64,000 bases of DNA. Origin: 2-01-FULL-39-33 sp964361645. GTDB taxonomy: Bacteria; Patescibacteriota; Patescibacteriia; 2-01-FULL-39-33. The position numbers were made by a program, and so were the translations under genes. Of the stretch, positions 23,651 through 31,866 are shown piece by piece (the first letter of the stretch is position 1; each line of letters starts with the position of its first letter). Location: the NCBI GenBank assembly GCA_964361645.1, contig CAYIBK010000002.1, forward strand, positions 7,109 to 71,108, given 5' to 3'. The notes beneath the pieces were generated by a model. That model was not told where the DNA came from. It ran no database searches and saw nothing but the letters and a program-made list of their open reading frames with translations.

Positions 23651-24171
23651 GCAACGTGCTATCCATTGTTCGAGGTGATATGGTTCGCCACAAAGTGAAT
23701 GTGCTTTTACCAGGCGAACTAGAAGTTAAAATGCTCTATCTTCTAATGATTTCAGCTGAAACCAACACAGTTGAGGATTTTCAAAAAACTTTTAGTGGAC
23801 AAATTACTCACTTACATCTAAGGTTAGCCAAAAAGATTTGGGGCGATAAGAAAAAGCAGAATACTTACGGCGTCTTTTTTGATGATGAGATGAAAATGGT
23901 TTTTGCTTTCAATCGTCTTTTTGCGGATTTTCAAAAAAAGGGTTTATCAACTTCTGGTGACGGTCTGGTTGTTTATCGTGATTTGGATGAGTTGATTGAA
24001 AAGGCTATAGGTGACATCAATAAGCCACAAGTTTGCTCTGATTTCGAGCAAGAACCCGGTATTGGCCCAGTTCCGCATTTTCCGCCATATCATCATAATC
24101 CATTTCATGGTGGCCACGACATATTAGTTCGTTATTCTATCCCCGATCCCAGTGGGGACAAACCAGAATAA
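23647..24171 (+). CDS. Hypothetical His-rich partner of the radical SAM enzyme
   Basis: 174 residues, translationally coupled to the radical SAM gene through an ATGA overlap. The N-terminal 115 residues are a mixed alpha/beta domain beginning VRHKVNVLLPGELEVKMLYLLM. The C-terminus has a His/Pro-rich run (HFPPYHHNPFHGGHD, about 145-160) that looks metal-binding, then DILVRYSIPDPSG. No signal peptide. I know no family for it; coupling suggests it works with the radical SAM enzyme, perhaps as a substrate or peptide-binding or metal-handling partner. Confidence 0.75.
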   Translation: MSNVLSIVRGDMVRHKVNVLLPGELEVKMLYLLMISAETNTVEDFQKTFSGQITHLHLRLAKKIWGDKKKQNTYGVFFDDEMKMVFAFNRLFADFQKKGLSTSGDGLVVYRDLDELIEKAIGDINKPQVCSDFEQEPGIGPVPHFPPYHHNPFHGGHDILVRYSIPDPSGDKPE

Positions 24172-24182
24172 TATCCAATCAC

Positions 24183-24210
24183 AAGCGAGAGCAATCTCGC
24201 TTATTTTTTT
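24183..24210 (+). terminator. Intrinsic terminator of the radical SAM operon
   Basis: AAGCGAGA pairs with TCTCGCTT around GCAA, followed by ATTTTTTTT. The T run merges into the next promoter. Confidence 0.9.
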
Positions 24211-24238
24211 TGACAGAGTATATTTATTGTGTTATCTA
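24210..24238 (+). promoter_or_regulatory. Promoter of the zinc-knuckle-like gene
   Basis: TTGACA at 24210-24215, a 17-base spacer and TATCTA at 24233-24238 preceded by TGT. It overlaps the terminator T run, so the downstream small genes are expressed separately from the radical SAM operon. Confidence 0.7.
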
Positions 24239-24296
24239 TTTAGTTAAGTACTTTTTAAAACATCAACCAAAATATTACCATAAAAGGGGATTAAAG

Positions 24297-24488
24297 ATGT
24301 TCTATTGTCGCGAGTCCAATTGTCCGGGTCATAAAATAATCGGCCAGGCCTGCACGCCCCGTCTTAGGTTTTGCGGTAAAATAAATTGCCCCGGACATTA
24401 TGATTATAGAAACTGTTTGACCGTGCCTTATTTTTGCGGTTCAATTGGATGCCTAGGCCATCAAAATATCCAAGATCATTGCTCTTAA
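24297..24488 (+). CDS. Small Cys/His-rich protein with three zinc-knuckle-like repeats
   Basis: 63 residues from ATG at 24297, with AAAAGGGG upstream; a longer frame back to 24210 starts inside the promoter and is rejected. Three tandem copies of C-x4-C-x2-H-x(5-6)-C at residues 4-19, 26-40 and 47-62 (CRESNCPGH, CGKINCPGH, CGSIGCLGH), nine Cys in all. The spacing is unlike the retroviral knuckle (C-x2-C-x4-H-x4-C). Could be a triple zinc-binding protein or a Cys-rich peptide substrate of the nearby radical SAM enzyme. I know no named family. Confidence 0.78.
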   Translation: MFYCRESNCPGHKIIGQACTPRLRFCGKINCPGHYDYRNCLTVPYFCGSIGCLGHQNIQDHCS

Positions 24489-24532
24489 TTATTCAAATTA
24501 GAAAGATCAGTAATCAACCAAGGAGACTTTCC

Positions 24533-24709
24533 ATGGCTTGTAGAGAATGCAATTTGGCTTCCGGTTTTCCAGAAAAATATAGGAGTTGGATTTTGTGTTG
24601 CCGGTGTAGAGGCATAGGCGAAGTAATTAAAGTAAAAAATGACCAAGAAATTGCTGTTAAGTGCCAGCATTGTAAGGGCACGGGAGTTTGCGCTAAAAAA
24701 ATAAATTAA
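24533..24709 (+). CDS. Small DnaJ-zinc-finger-like protein
   Basis: 58 residues from ATG at 24533, preceded by the ribosome site AAGGAGA. Cys pairs: CREC at 3-6, CCRCRGIG in the middle and CQHCKGTGVC near the end; the last two match the CxxCxGxG half-repeats of the DnaJ Cys-rich domain. No J domain or signal peptide. It lies 44 bases after the zinc-knuckle-like gene and likely shares its transcript. A terminator follows at 24731. Confidence 0.78.
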   Translation: MACRECNLASGFPEKYRSWILCCRCRGIGEVIKVKNDQEIAVKCQHCKGTGVCAKKIN

Positions 24710-24730
24710 TTTTTATTTCTCAATGATTAA

Positions 24731-24757
24731 CCCCAGACTAAATTGTTTGGGGATTTT
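24731..24757 (+). terminator. Intrinsic terminator
   Basis: CCCCAGAC pairs with GTTTGGGG around TAAATT, then a T-rich run. It ends the small Cys-rich gene pair. The next 220 bases hold a stand-alone TATAAT box near 24777 and no gene I can support. Confidence 0.8.
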
Positions 24758-24978
24758 TATTTGCCTAAAGTAGTGGTATAATTAAGTAAGTCAATCTTGC
24801 CAGGAGGCAGTATCTATCTTCAACTAGCTCACCATGGCGAAAAATTTATCCCAAATTTTTAATCCCGATGATTTTTATATTGTTAGGATTTTTTATTGTT
24901 CTTAAATCAGTTGGTCTCGCTTACAATAGATAAGTTATTTTGCTATAATTAAACTATTAAAAAAATAATCCCAAACCC

Positions 24979-25815
24979 ATGGATCCTCTAAATGAAACAC
25001 CTTTAGTATCTCCGCCCCAGCCGGATTATACCTATACCGGTCCAGAACAGATTGATTATAAGGATAGGCAAATTCATCACGAAAGAAAAAAACGACATTG
25101 GCAGAGATGGGTTTTCTACGCCATTCTTTCGGTGGTCTTCTTGGGTATGACTGCTTATATTGTTTATGTCTATAATCAAAATACTAAATTAGTAAACGAT
25201 ATCACCTCGGCCAATCAAAGCTTAAGAATCACCACTCAAAATTTAAGTGATTCCGAAAAGCAATCTCTAGAAAGACAGAAAAAAGTTTCTGATTTGGAAA
25301 AATCACTAGCCGATAATCAAACCATCTTAGATCAGAAGACAGCTGATTTACAATTAGCCACCGAGGCGCAAACAGAACTTATCAGCAAATATCAAAATTT
25401 TAAAATTCAACTAGGTTCGGCTGATGCCAATATTTATTCTTTCTTGGTTAATTATAGCACCGGCGTAACAGTGCAAAATTTAGCTAAGATTCCTTTGGCC
25501 GATTATAATTTGGGCGGGGTAGACACCGATGACGATGGCTTGTCTAATACTATTGAATTAGCACTGGGCACCGATATCAATAAGAAGGATACCGATGGTG
25601 ATGGCTTTGATGATAAAGCAGAAATATTAACCGGCTATAACCCATTAGGCACTGGCAAATTACCCATTGATCCAACTTTTGTGGCTTTAAATAAAGGTTT
25701 GATTTTAATACAAATAGAGCAAGACAAAGAAGCTTGGTATGTTAATCCCAAAGATGGCAAGCGTTACTTCTTGGGTAGTCCAGCTGATGTTTTACAAGCT
25801 ATAGAAAAATTATAA
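24979..25815 (+). CDS. Anchored surface protein with thrombospondin type 3-like calcium repeats
   Basis: 278 residues. A basic N-terminal cytoplasmic part (HHERKKRHWQRW) precedes a transmembrane helix at about 43-65, then a coiled coil of about 85 residues (SDLEKSLADNQTILDQ). Asp-rich calcium loops DTDDDGLSNTIE and DTDGDGFDDKAE lie near 178 and 200. The C-terminal 55 residues (WYVNPKDGKRYFLGSPADVL) form a small domain seen in other Patescibacteria surface proteins. It likely sits in the membrane with its Ca-binding part outside. Confidence 0.85.
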   Translation: MDPLNETPLVSPPQPDYTYTGPEQIDYKDRQIHHERKKRHWQRWVFYAILSVVFLGMTAYIVYVYNQNTKLVNDITSANQSLRITTQNLSDSEKQSLERQKKVSDLEKSLADNQTILDQKTADLQLATEAQTELISKYQNFKIQLGSADANIYSFLVNYSTGVTVQNLAKIPLADYNLGGVDTDDDGLSNTIELALGTDINKKDTDGDGFDDKAEILTGYNPLGTGKLPIDPTFVALNKGLILIQIEQDKEAWYVNPKDGKRYFLGSPADVLQAIEKL

Positions 25816-25844
25816 ATTTTATTGCCAAAACGGTTAAATAAAAT

Positions 25845-25873
25845 AAAAAGTGATAACTAAGTTATCACTTTTT
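25845..25873. terminator. Intrinsic terminator
   Basis: Thirteen-pair stem AAAAAGTGATAAC/GTTATCACTTTTT around TAA, just before the leaderless GIY-YIG promoter. Confidence 0.88.
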
Positions 25874-25884
25874 ATGTGCATTAG

Positions 25885-25893
25885 TGTTATAAT
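25885..25893 (+). promoter_or_regulatory. Extended -10 promoter of the GIY-YIG gene
   Basis: TGTTATAAT ends 7 bases before the ATG at 25901; the mRNA should start at or near the initiation codon. Confidence 0.7.
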
Positions 25894-25900
25894 ATAAATC

Positions 25901-26188
25901 ATGTACTACCTCTATATCCTAAAATGCGCCGATAAGACGCTCTATGCCGGCATCACCACTAATATCAAAAGAAGACTGGCCGAACACAATTCCTCGGCCT
26001 TGGGTGCTAAATATACGCGTGTCAGGCGACCGATGAAATTGGTTTATAATAAAAAATTTAAAAATAGATCATTAGCTTTGCGGGCCGAAGCTAAAATTAA
26101 GAAATTATCACGTCTAGAAAAATTAGAACTGATATTAAATAAACGGTATTGTCATTGCGATGGAGTGGAGCGGAAGAAGCAATCTTAA
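25901..26188 (+). CDS. GIY-YIG domain endonuclease-like protein
   Basis: 95 residues. The GIY-YIG pattern is YYLYILKCADKTLYAGITTNIKRRLAEHN (YLY...YAG), followed by KYTRVRRPMKLVY and an Arg/Glu-rich helix, the UvrC/YhbQ-type small family. Its catalytic Tyr, Arg and Glu positions look present. These proteins are single-domain nucleases of uncertain role. The last 13 residues (RYCHCDGVERKKQ) are encoded by the start of a REP-like repeat, so the natural C-terminus appears to have been replaced by insertion of the repeat. Confidence 0.87.
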   Translation: MYYLYILKCADKTLYAGITTNIKRRLAEHNSSALGAKYTRVRRPMKLVYNKKFKNRSLALRAEAKIKKLSRLEKLELILNKRYCHCDGVERKKQS

Positions 26189-26268
26189 GTGATATAAACA
26201 TGGGATTACGGAGTCTGTCCTGAGTGGTGTAAACATGGGATTGCTTCGTCCCTCGCAATGACAGTAGA
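26148..26268. repeat. REP-like element overlapping the GIY-YIG 3' end
   Basis: TTGTCATTGCGATGGAG at the left and CCTCGCAATGACAG at the right are inverted, with internal AAGCAATC/GGGATTGCTT arms and two direct copies of TAAACATGGGATTAC/TAAACATGGGATTGC. Same family as 12666-12776. Confidence 0.85.
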
Positions 26269-26405
26269 ATGGGTCCCGCATCAAGTGCGGGATGACAACG
26301 GGAGGTGGTCGGGATGACAAGGGAATGGGTGCTGGGATGACAGATGGGAGATGGTTTGGATTAAACCACCCCCCAACCCCTCCTTTGAAAGGAGGGGATG
26401 AGAAA
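26269..26405. repeat. GC-rich repeat cluster
   Basis: A GGGTCCCGCA-TCAAG-TGCGGGATGACA hairpin, three or four direct GGGATGACA units, and a perfect 21-base palindrome CCCCTCCTTTGAAAGGAGGGG. No gene. Much richer in G+C than the flanks. Confidence 0.75.
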
Positions 26406-26422
26406 AATAAATAATAAATCAT

Positions 26423-26974
26423 ATGAGAAAAATAATTTTAATCATCTATCTTGTTGTATTGATAGTTTTAACTATTTTTGTAGTTATAACTCATGGCGTA
26501 AATAAGAAAGGATGGTCTGATTTAGAAGTTAAAGAAATTACCAATTTTGAAGAATGTGCCCTAGCTACTCAAATTGTAATGGAAAGTTATCCCAGACAAT
26601 GCCGATTTAACAATCAAACTTTTATGGAAGACATCGGTAACGAATTAGATAAAGCGGATTTAATTAGAATTAATAATCCTCGGCCCAATCAAAAAATTAA
26701 TAACCCCATTACCATAACTGGTGAAGCTAGAGGCAATTGGTTTTTTGAGGCCAGTTTTCCGGTGCGTTTGTATGATGATAATAATAATCTTTTGGGCAGT
26801 GGCATTGCCCAAGCTCAAGGGGATTGGATGACTACTGATTTTGTGCCGTTTTCTGTCTCGATGCAGTTTAGCGCTCCTCAAACGCCAAAAGGTTTATTAA
26901 TTTTGCAAAAAGACAATCCATCTGGTTTGCCGGAAAACGATGATCAATTAAAGGTGCCGGTGTTTTTTCAATAA
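26423..26974 (+). CDS. Membrane-anchored protein with Gmad2-like immunoglobulin-fold domain
   Basis: 183 residues. An N-terminal anchor helix at about 5-24 precedes a Cys-containing segment (EECALATQIVMESYPRQC). The C-terminal 105 residues match the Gmad2 type: IRINNPRPNQKINNPITITGEARGNWFFEASFPV, then SVSMQFSAPQTPKGLLILQKDNPS. The domain was named from spore-germination proteins but is widespread in secreted proteins of Gram-positives and Patescibacteria. Role unknown, extracytoplasmic. Confidence 0.85.
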   Translation: MRKIILIIYLVVLIVLTIFVVITHGVNKKGWSDLEVKEITNFEECALATQIVMESYPRQCRFNNQTFMEDIGNELDKADLIRINNPRPNQKINNPITITGEARGNWFFEASFPVRLYDDNNNLLGSGIAQAQGDWMTTDFVPFSVSMQFSAPQTPKGLLILQKDNPSGLPENDDQLKVPVFFQ

Positions 26975-27020
26975 AATATAAGTTATAATTAAATAGTTGA
27001 TAAACAAAATTATAAATACT

Positions 27021-27827
27021 ATGAATGAGAAAAGATTTCCTGGTCGTAGTGTGGAAATAGAACCAAAAATAGATCCGAAACTGGAAAGACAACTTTTAGA
27101 AGATCAAGAAGCTAATAGCTTGGACGATGAATTTGATAAATATGAGGAATATGATTTAGAAACTCCAGCGGAGATGATAACTGAACTAAAGGGTTATAAG
27201 CCGGCTCAACCGGATTATTCTAAGCCGCCGAAATTGGAATTGGCTGATATGTTAAATGAAGAAGGCGAAGTGGTTGATTTTAGCCAAGCTAAAAGTTATC
27301 ACGAACTCATGGAGATGATTACCCGAGAAGGCAAAATTAAAAATCAATTAGGCCAAGAGTTGTCAGCTGAAACTGTTATTAATTTGATTTATAAATTAAC
27401 TTATCAAGATTTAAAAAATTATCAAAGAGAAGATTGGACCAACATCACTTTGCGCCATAAATTAAGAGAAACGGTGGCCAAATTAATTTATGAATACAAG
27501 GAGACCGATGAATTTAGGGCTTTGGCCGGTTTGGATCTAAGCCGAGCCATTACAGTGGATGAGGTGATTGGACTAGTGGAGGTCAAAAAAAGATTAATTG
27601 ATGCCCAAGGAAATTATGTTAGCTCTGATATTGTAGTTAGTAACATTAAAGCGAATCTCCTCCACTTACTTCCAGAATCGATACGTTTTAAAATTATAGA
27701 AATAAATAAAAGTGAAAACGGAGAACATCTGTCTAAACTACCCGAAAAATATAAAACACCAATACCTCCGGTCTCATTTTTTAGCCGTTTAGGAAATACC
27801 TTTTCAAAATTAAAATTTTGGAAATAA
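27021..27827 (+). CDS. Hypothetical soluble protein
   Basis: 268 residues from ATG at 27021 (an in-frame TTG eight codons upstream is less likely). Very acidic N-terminal 75 residues (EDQEANSLDDEFDKYEEYD), then a helical domain with repeated LELADMLNEEGEVVDFSQAKSYHEL and VDEVIGLVEVKKRLIDAQG motifs, ending in a basic tail PPVSFFSRLGNTFSKLKFWK that could touch the membrane. No known family. Confidence 0.72.
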   Translation: MNEKRFPGRSVEIEPKIDPKLERQLLEDQEANSLDDEFDKYEEYDLETPAEMITELKGYKPAQPDYSKPPKLELADMLNEEGEVVDFSQAKSYHELMEMITREGKIKNQLGQELSAETVINLIYKLTYQDLKNYQREDWTNITLRHKLRETVAKLIYEYKETDEFRALAGLDLSRAITVDEVIGLVEVKKRLIDAQGNYVSSDIVVSNIKANLLHLLPESIRFKIIEINKSENGEHLSKLPEKYKTPIPPVSFFSRLGNTFSKLKFWK

Positions 27828-27862
27828 TATTTAATCTTTTTAAATGGATCTGATTAATTAAA

Positions 27863-27886
27863 AAAATCGCCACTAGTGGCGATTTT
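27863..27886. terminator. Bidirectional intrinsic terminator
   Basis: A perfect 24-base palindrome (AAAATCGCCAC-TA-GTGGCGATTTT) between convergent genes. Confidence 0.88.
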
Positions 27887-27898
27887 ATGATTGGGAGT

Positions 27899-29464
27899 TT
27901 AATTTCTGCCCAAAATTATCAGGAAGTTAGCGCTAGAACTAATAGCCACAGGAACACTAGAAATCACACCAACTCCATAAATTTTAGCTAATTCGCTAGC
28001 TGTGCCAGGGTTTTTACCCTTAGATAAATCATAAATTAAAGTTTTGGCGTAATCATGATTATCGGCATTGCCAGCTTTGATAACCTCAAATCCTTTTTTC
28101 TCCAACTCCGCCTGTTGCTTATTAGCATAGCCAGTTGTCCAAGTGCCGTTTCTAATTTCGATAGTGGCTCCTTCTGTTTTGTAATCAGCTAGTGGCGCCA
28201 GTGGCAAGGTGCTAGTGGCTTTTATTTCTGGTTCTGGCTCGGTTTTTATATCGGTCGTGGTCGTTGTTGGTTGATTGCCACCGGTTAAATTAGTTGGCTG
28301 GCTATTATTTTTTACCGCTATTGTCGTGCCGGTGGTAGAGAAAATATTTTGCCATAAGTTTTTAATCTCGCTAAAATTACCATCATTGGGTATTAGCACA
28401 TAAGCTTCGTTTACAATTTGTGAGTGAACCAATCCGCCGCTGGCATCTGACAGGGTGTGATTGATTATTTTGCTAGTATCAACATCTTTGGCCATTTGAG
28501 CCAACTTGAGTATTTGCCAAATTTCTAGATTAGTATTGATATGCTCGTTGTAAGCGGTTAAAAGGCTGTTGATTTTTTTAGGATTTAAAATAGTGCTGAA
28601 ACTAAAGACTTTTTCTTTTAGCGCGGCCAAGATTTTTTGCTGTCTTTTGGACCTGGCGAAATCAGATCCTTCACCACCTAGAGCATGACGGGACCTGGCG
28701 TATTTTAAAGCTAGAGCGCCATCCATATGTTGCTGGCCTTGTTTGATATTTAATACTTCATAACGGTTTTCAATCGGAAAAATATCCTCTTTGCCTCGAA
28801 TGGGGTATTGCGGATCAATTAAATTTCTATCTACATAAATATCCACTCCGCCGAATTCATCAATCAGTCTTTCAAAACCAGAAAAATCAACAGTCACATA
28901 ATAATCTATCTTACTATCAAGTAATTCGCCCAAAGCACTGGCCATTTCCCGTCCGCCACTGCCACTTTCTTTGGCTTCAGCATAAGCATTAATAGCATTT
29001 ACTTTCATCCAATTATAATTGGTAGTTTTAACACTTAAATCTCGGGGGATGGATAACATAGCCACTTGGTTGGTGCTAGGTTTGAATGATCCTAAGATTA
29101 TGGTATCAGCCAAAGTGCCACCCTCGTGGCCGCTGCCTCCCATGCCGATTAATAAGATATTGATACGATCGTTATTTTCTCCCAGCAATTCTTTGCTACC
29201 CGCTCCTATCAATTTGCCCATTTGCTGCAATAGATTTAATTTGGATAGATTTTTAATTAGATTTTCATCAGAAAAAACTATGGAAGACGAAAAAACTGCC
29301 AATAATATTACTATCACTATAATAACACTGGCAATTAATTTTTTGAGGTTGTATTTTCTTTTGGGTCGATGATGTTGTTTTTTTTCTGAAATTTGTGCTA
29401 TTTCGGAAATTTTTATTTCTGCCTTATCTTCATCTGATAATAAGTTAATCTTGACTTTTTCCAT
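27899..29464 (-). CDS. LytR-CpsA-Psr family protein
   Basis: 521 residues. A cytoplasmic N-terminus with basic HHRPKRKYNLKKL precedes one membrane helix at about 46-68. The LCP catalytic domain follows with INILLIGMGGSGHEGGTLADTIILGSF, SIPRDLSVK and ALKYARSRHALGGEGSDFARSKRQQKIL, the Arg and Asp residues that bind polyprenyl pyrophosphate lipids. A Thr/Pro-rich linker leads to a C-terminal LytR_C domain (ATIEIRNGTWTTGYANKQQAELEKKGFEV). It attaches glycopolymers to the wall or other acceptors outside the membrane. Divergent from lepB. Confidence 0.93.
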   Translation of the reverse strand: MEKVKINLLSDEDKAEIKISEIAQISEKKQHHRPKRKYNLKKLIASVIIVIVILLAVFSSSIVFSDENLIKNLSKLNLLQQMGKLIGAGSKELLGENNDRINILLIGMGGSGHEGGTLADTIILGSFKPSTNQVAMLSIPRDLSVKTTNYNWMKVNAINAYAEAKESGSGGREMASALGELLDSKIDYYVTVDFSGFERLIDEFGGVDIYVDRNLIDPQYPIRGKEDIFPIENRYEVLNIKQGQQHMDGALALKYARSRHALGGEGSDFARSKRQQKILAALKEKVFSFSTILNPKKINSLLTAYNEHINTNLEIWQILKLAQMAKDVDTSKIINHTLSDASGGLVHSQIVNEAYVLIPNDGNFSEIKNLWQNIFSTTGTTIAVKNNSQPTNLTGGNQPTTTTTDIKTEPEPEIKATSTLPLAPLADYKTEGATIEIRNGTWTTGYANKQQAELEKKGFEVIKAGNADNHDYAKTLIYDLSKGKNPGTASELAKIYGVGVISSVPVAISSSANFLIILGRN

Positions 29465-29566
29465 TATTTTTTATAAGTTTAATTTTCTTGGTAGTGAATT
29501 AATCAACATATCTTATATTGTAGTTTATTAGTTGATATTTGACAAGGTTTTATGTTATAGCAAAAC

Positions 29567-29595
29567 TTGCAAAATATCACTTTAGATGCTATAAT
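29567..29595 (+). promoter_or_regulatory. lepB promoter
   Basis: TTGCAA at 29567-29572, a 17-base spacer, and TATAAT at 29590-29595 preceded by TGC. The predicted start site is about 18 bases before the GTG start. Confidence 0.75.
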
Positions 29596-29619
29596 CTATA
29601 TTAGTATCATATTAAAAAA

Positions 29620-30252
29620 GTGGATAATTCTTCTGATTACAATTCAAACACTGGTCAATACTCATTTGGTGCTCCTCCAAAGAGCCGTTTTCAAAAGACC
29701 TTGGAGTTTATTTGGGAAATGGCAAAGATAACTTTCATTTCCTTGGTTATAATTATACCGATTCGATATTTTCTAATTCAGCCGTTTTATGTTAAGGGCG
29801 CTTCCATGGAACCCAACTTCCATGATCATGAATATTTGATTATTGATGAAATCAGCTATCGTTTCAACGAACCCCAAAGAGGGGATATAGTGGTTTTTAA
29901 ATATCCTAGGGATCCCAGACAATTCTTTATCAAAAGAGTTATTGGTTTACCGGGCGAAACAGTTAAAATTGAAAATGGCCTTATCTTTATAACTTCGGTG
30001 GACGGCCAGGCCAACACTTTAAAAGAAGATTATCTTAGTAGTGAAGTAGAAACTTTGTTACCTGTAAGCGGTTACGGAGAGGTGAAATTAAAAGATGATG
30101 AGTATTATTTGATGGGAGACAATAGGAGTCAGAGTCTTGATTCCAGAGTCTTTGGCCCGGTTAAATCCGATTTCATAATCGGCCGAACCTGGATCAGGGG
30201 GTGGCCCTTTAATAAATTAACGTTATTTGCTACGCCGGAATATGGATTCTAA
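29620..30252 (+). CDS. lepB: Signal peptidase I
   Basis: 210 residues from GTG at 29620. One N-terminal membrane helix (about 33-52), then the catalytic Ser in VKGASMEPNFHD, the Lys in RQFFIKRVIGLPGE, and the conserved box YLMGDNRSQSLDSRVFGPV. It cleaves signal peptides of exported proteins at the outer face of the membrane, including presumably the adhesin fusions at 32.7-45 kb. Confidence 0.95.
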   Translation: MDNSSDYNSNTGQYSFGAPPKSRFQKTLEFIWEMAKITFISLVIIIPIRYFLIQPFYVKGASMEPNFHDHEYLIIDEISYRFNEPQRGDIVVFKYPRDPRQFFIKRVIGLPGETVKIENGLIFITSVDGQANTLKEDYLSSEVETLLPVSGYGEVKLKDDEYYLMGDNRSQSLDSRVFGPVKSDFIIGRTWIRGWPFNKLTLFATPEYGF

Positions 30253-30272
30253 ATTAAATACGCAATTATAAT

Positions 30273-31781
30273 ATGTCGAGAAAAAAAATAATTGAGCCAA
30301 AGAAGCCTAATAAAAATATAGATAAAAAAGTTATTACCGAAATAAAAAAAACCAAAAAATCTAAAAAAGATCTAGCTACTGTTACTGGTATGCGCGATAT
30401 TCTTCCGCAGGATCAGAAATATTGGGAAAAAGTAAGAGAAGTGGCCAAACAGATTTCTAAAGATTATGGCTACGAAAGGATTGATACGCCGATTTTAGAA
30501 TATTCCGAGTTGTTTGTCAGGGGAGTTGGCGCTGGGACCGATATTGTAGAAAAAGAAATGTTTTCCTTTGTTGATCAGGGCGGAGATAATTTAGTTTTGC
30601 GGCCAGAAGGCACGGCTTCGGTGGTTAGAGCCTATATTCAACACGGCATGTTAAACCAAACTCAGCCGGTAAAATTTTTTTACATTGGTCCGTTATTTCG
30701 ACACGAAAAACCGCAATCGGGCAGATATAGGCAATTCTTTCAATTTGGTTTTGAAGCTATTGGCGAAGAAAATCCTGCTCTTGATGCCCAATTAATACTA
30801 ATGGGTTGGAATTCTTTAAATGATTTGGGCATTGAATCGGTTATTCAGGTTAATAGTATTGGTTGCAAGGAATGCCGGGAAGAGTATAAGAAAGCTTTGA
30901 TTAAGTATTATAAAACCAAAACCAAACTTTTATGTGAAAGCTGCAAAACCAGGATAACTAAAAATCCTTTGCGTCTTTTGGATTGTAAGGAGGAGGGTTG
31001 TAGGGGCGTAAGAGAAAATGCTCCGCAGATATTGGATTATCTAGATGATGCTTGCAAAGATCATTTTATGAAGGTAGTTGGTTATTTGGATGAGCTTGAT
31101 TTACCTTATATTTTAAATCCTTATTTAGTTAGAGGACTTGATTATTATTCTAGAACCATATTTGAATATTGGGCTATTGATGATACCGAAGGCAAAAATG
31201 CTTTAGGTGGTGGTGGCAGATACGACAGCTTGGTAAAAATTTTAGGTGGTCGTGAAGATACCCCAGCTTGCGGTTTGTCTATGGGTGTAGATAGAATCGT
31301 GGCTAAAATGAGAGAGAAGAATATTGAAGTATCAGAAGAAAGAATTGATGTCTTTGTGGCTCAACTGGGCGATGCGGCTAAGAAAAAAGCCATGGTGATG
31401 TATGAGAATCTTAGAAAAAACAGCGCCTTTACGGTTTCACAGGCTTTCCATAAAGATAGTCTTAAAAAACAGTTGGAAATAGCCAACAAAATGAGAGTGA
31501 AATTCACTTTGATTATTGGCCAAAAGGAAGTTGGCGATGGCACGATCATGCTAAGAGATATGCAGGGCGGTGTTCAGGAAGTGATTGATTTTAATAAGAT
31601 TGAAAGAGAATTAAAGAAGAGATTGGAAAAGTATAATGAAGGAGCAGTTATTGATTTAACCCAAAATGAAGAGGGTGAAAGCAAAACCGAAATGTCTGGC
31701 AATGTTTCTAAAAGCATCGAAAACTTGGAAGATGAAATAGAAGATGTTGAGGTGATAGAGAAACTGGACTTAGAAGAATAA
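30273..31781 (+). CDS. hisS: Histidyl-tRNA synthetase
   Basis: 502 residues, longer than usual (about 420-430) because of a Lys-rich N-terminal extension (about 1-38) and an acidic C-terminal tail (about 460-502). Core motifs: GMRDILP, YEFIDTPI-type motif 1 region (YERIDTPILEYSELF), motif 2 FFYIGPLFRHEKPQSGRYRQFFQFG, LVRGLDYYSRTIFEYW and the Gly-rich ALGGGGRYD. Cys pairs CKECREE and CESCKTR...CKEEGC form a zinc-binding insertion. It charges tRNA-His. It follows lepB by 20 bases. Confidence 0.96.
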   Translation: MSRKKIIEPKKPNKNIDKKVITEIKKTKKSKKDLATVTGMRDILPQDQKYWEKVREVAKQISKDYGYERIDTPILEYSELFVRGVGAGTDIVEKEMFSFVDQGGDNLVLRPEGTASVVRAYIQHGMLNQTQPVKFFYIGPLFRHEKPQSGRYRQFFQFGFEAIGEENPALDAQLILMGWNSLNDLGIESVIQVNSIGCKECREEYKKALIKYYKTKTKLLCESCKTRITKNPLRLLDCKEEGCRGVRENAPQILDYLDDACKDHFMKVVGYLDELDLPYILNPYLVRGLDYYSRTIFEYWAIDDTEGKNALGGGGRYDSLVKILGGREDTPACGLSMGVDRIVAKMREKNIEVSEERIDVFVAQLGDAAKKKAMVMYENLRKNSAFTVSQAFHKDSLKKQLEIANKMRVKFTLIIGQKEVGDGTIMLRDMQGGVQEVIDFNKIERELKKRLEKYNEGAVIDLTQNEEGESKTEMSGNVSKSIENLEDEIEDVEVIEKLDLEE

Positions 31782-31803
31782 TAAATAATAAGTTATAATT
31801 AAT

Positions 31804-31834
31804 GAGATAGTTACACAACTATTCTAACTATCTC
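31804..31834 (+). promoter_or_regulatory. 5' hairpin in the rpsU leader
   Basis: GAGATAGTTA (31804-31813) pairs perfectly with TAACTATCTC (31825-31834). A TATAAT box at 31794-31799 places the 5' end of the mRNA within the first bases of the stem, so the message would carry a 5'-terminal hairpin. Confidence 0.6.
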
Positions 31835-31866
31835 AAATAACTCATAGAAAGAGAGGTGAAATCACA

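Noticed and set aside
24835..24906. Tiny frame MAKNLSQIFNPDDFYIVRIFYCS in the spacer before the 278-residue surface gene.
   Set aside because: Twenty-three codons, the only GGAGG is about 30 bases away, and no similarity is evident.
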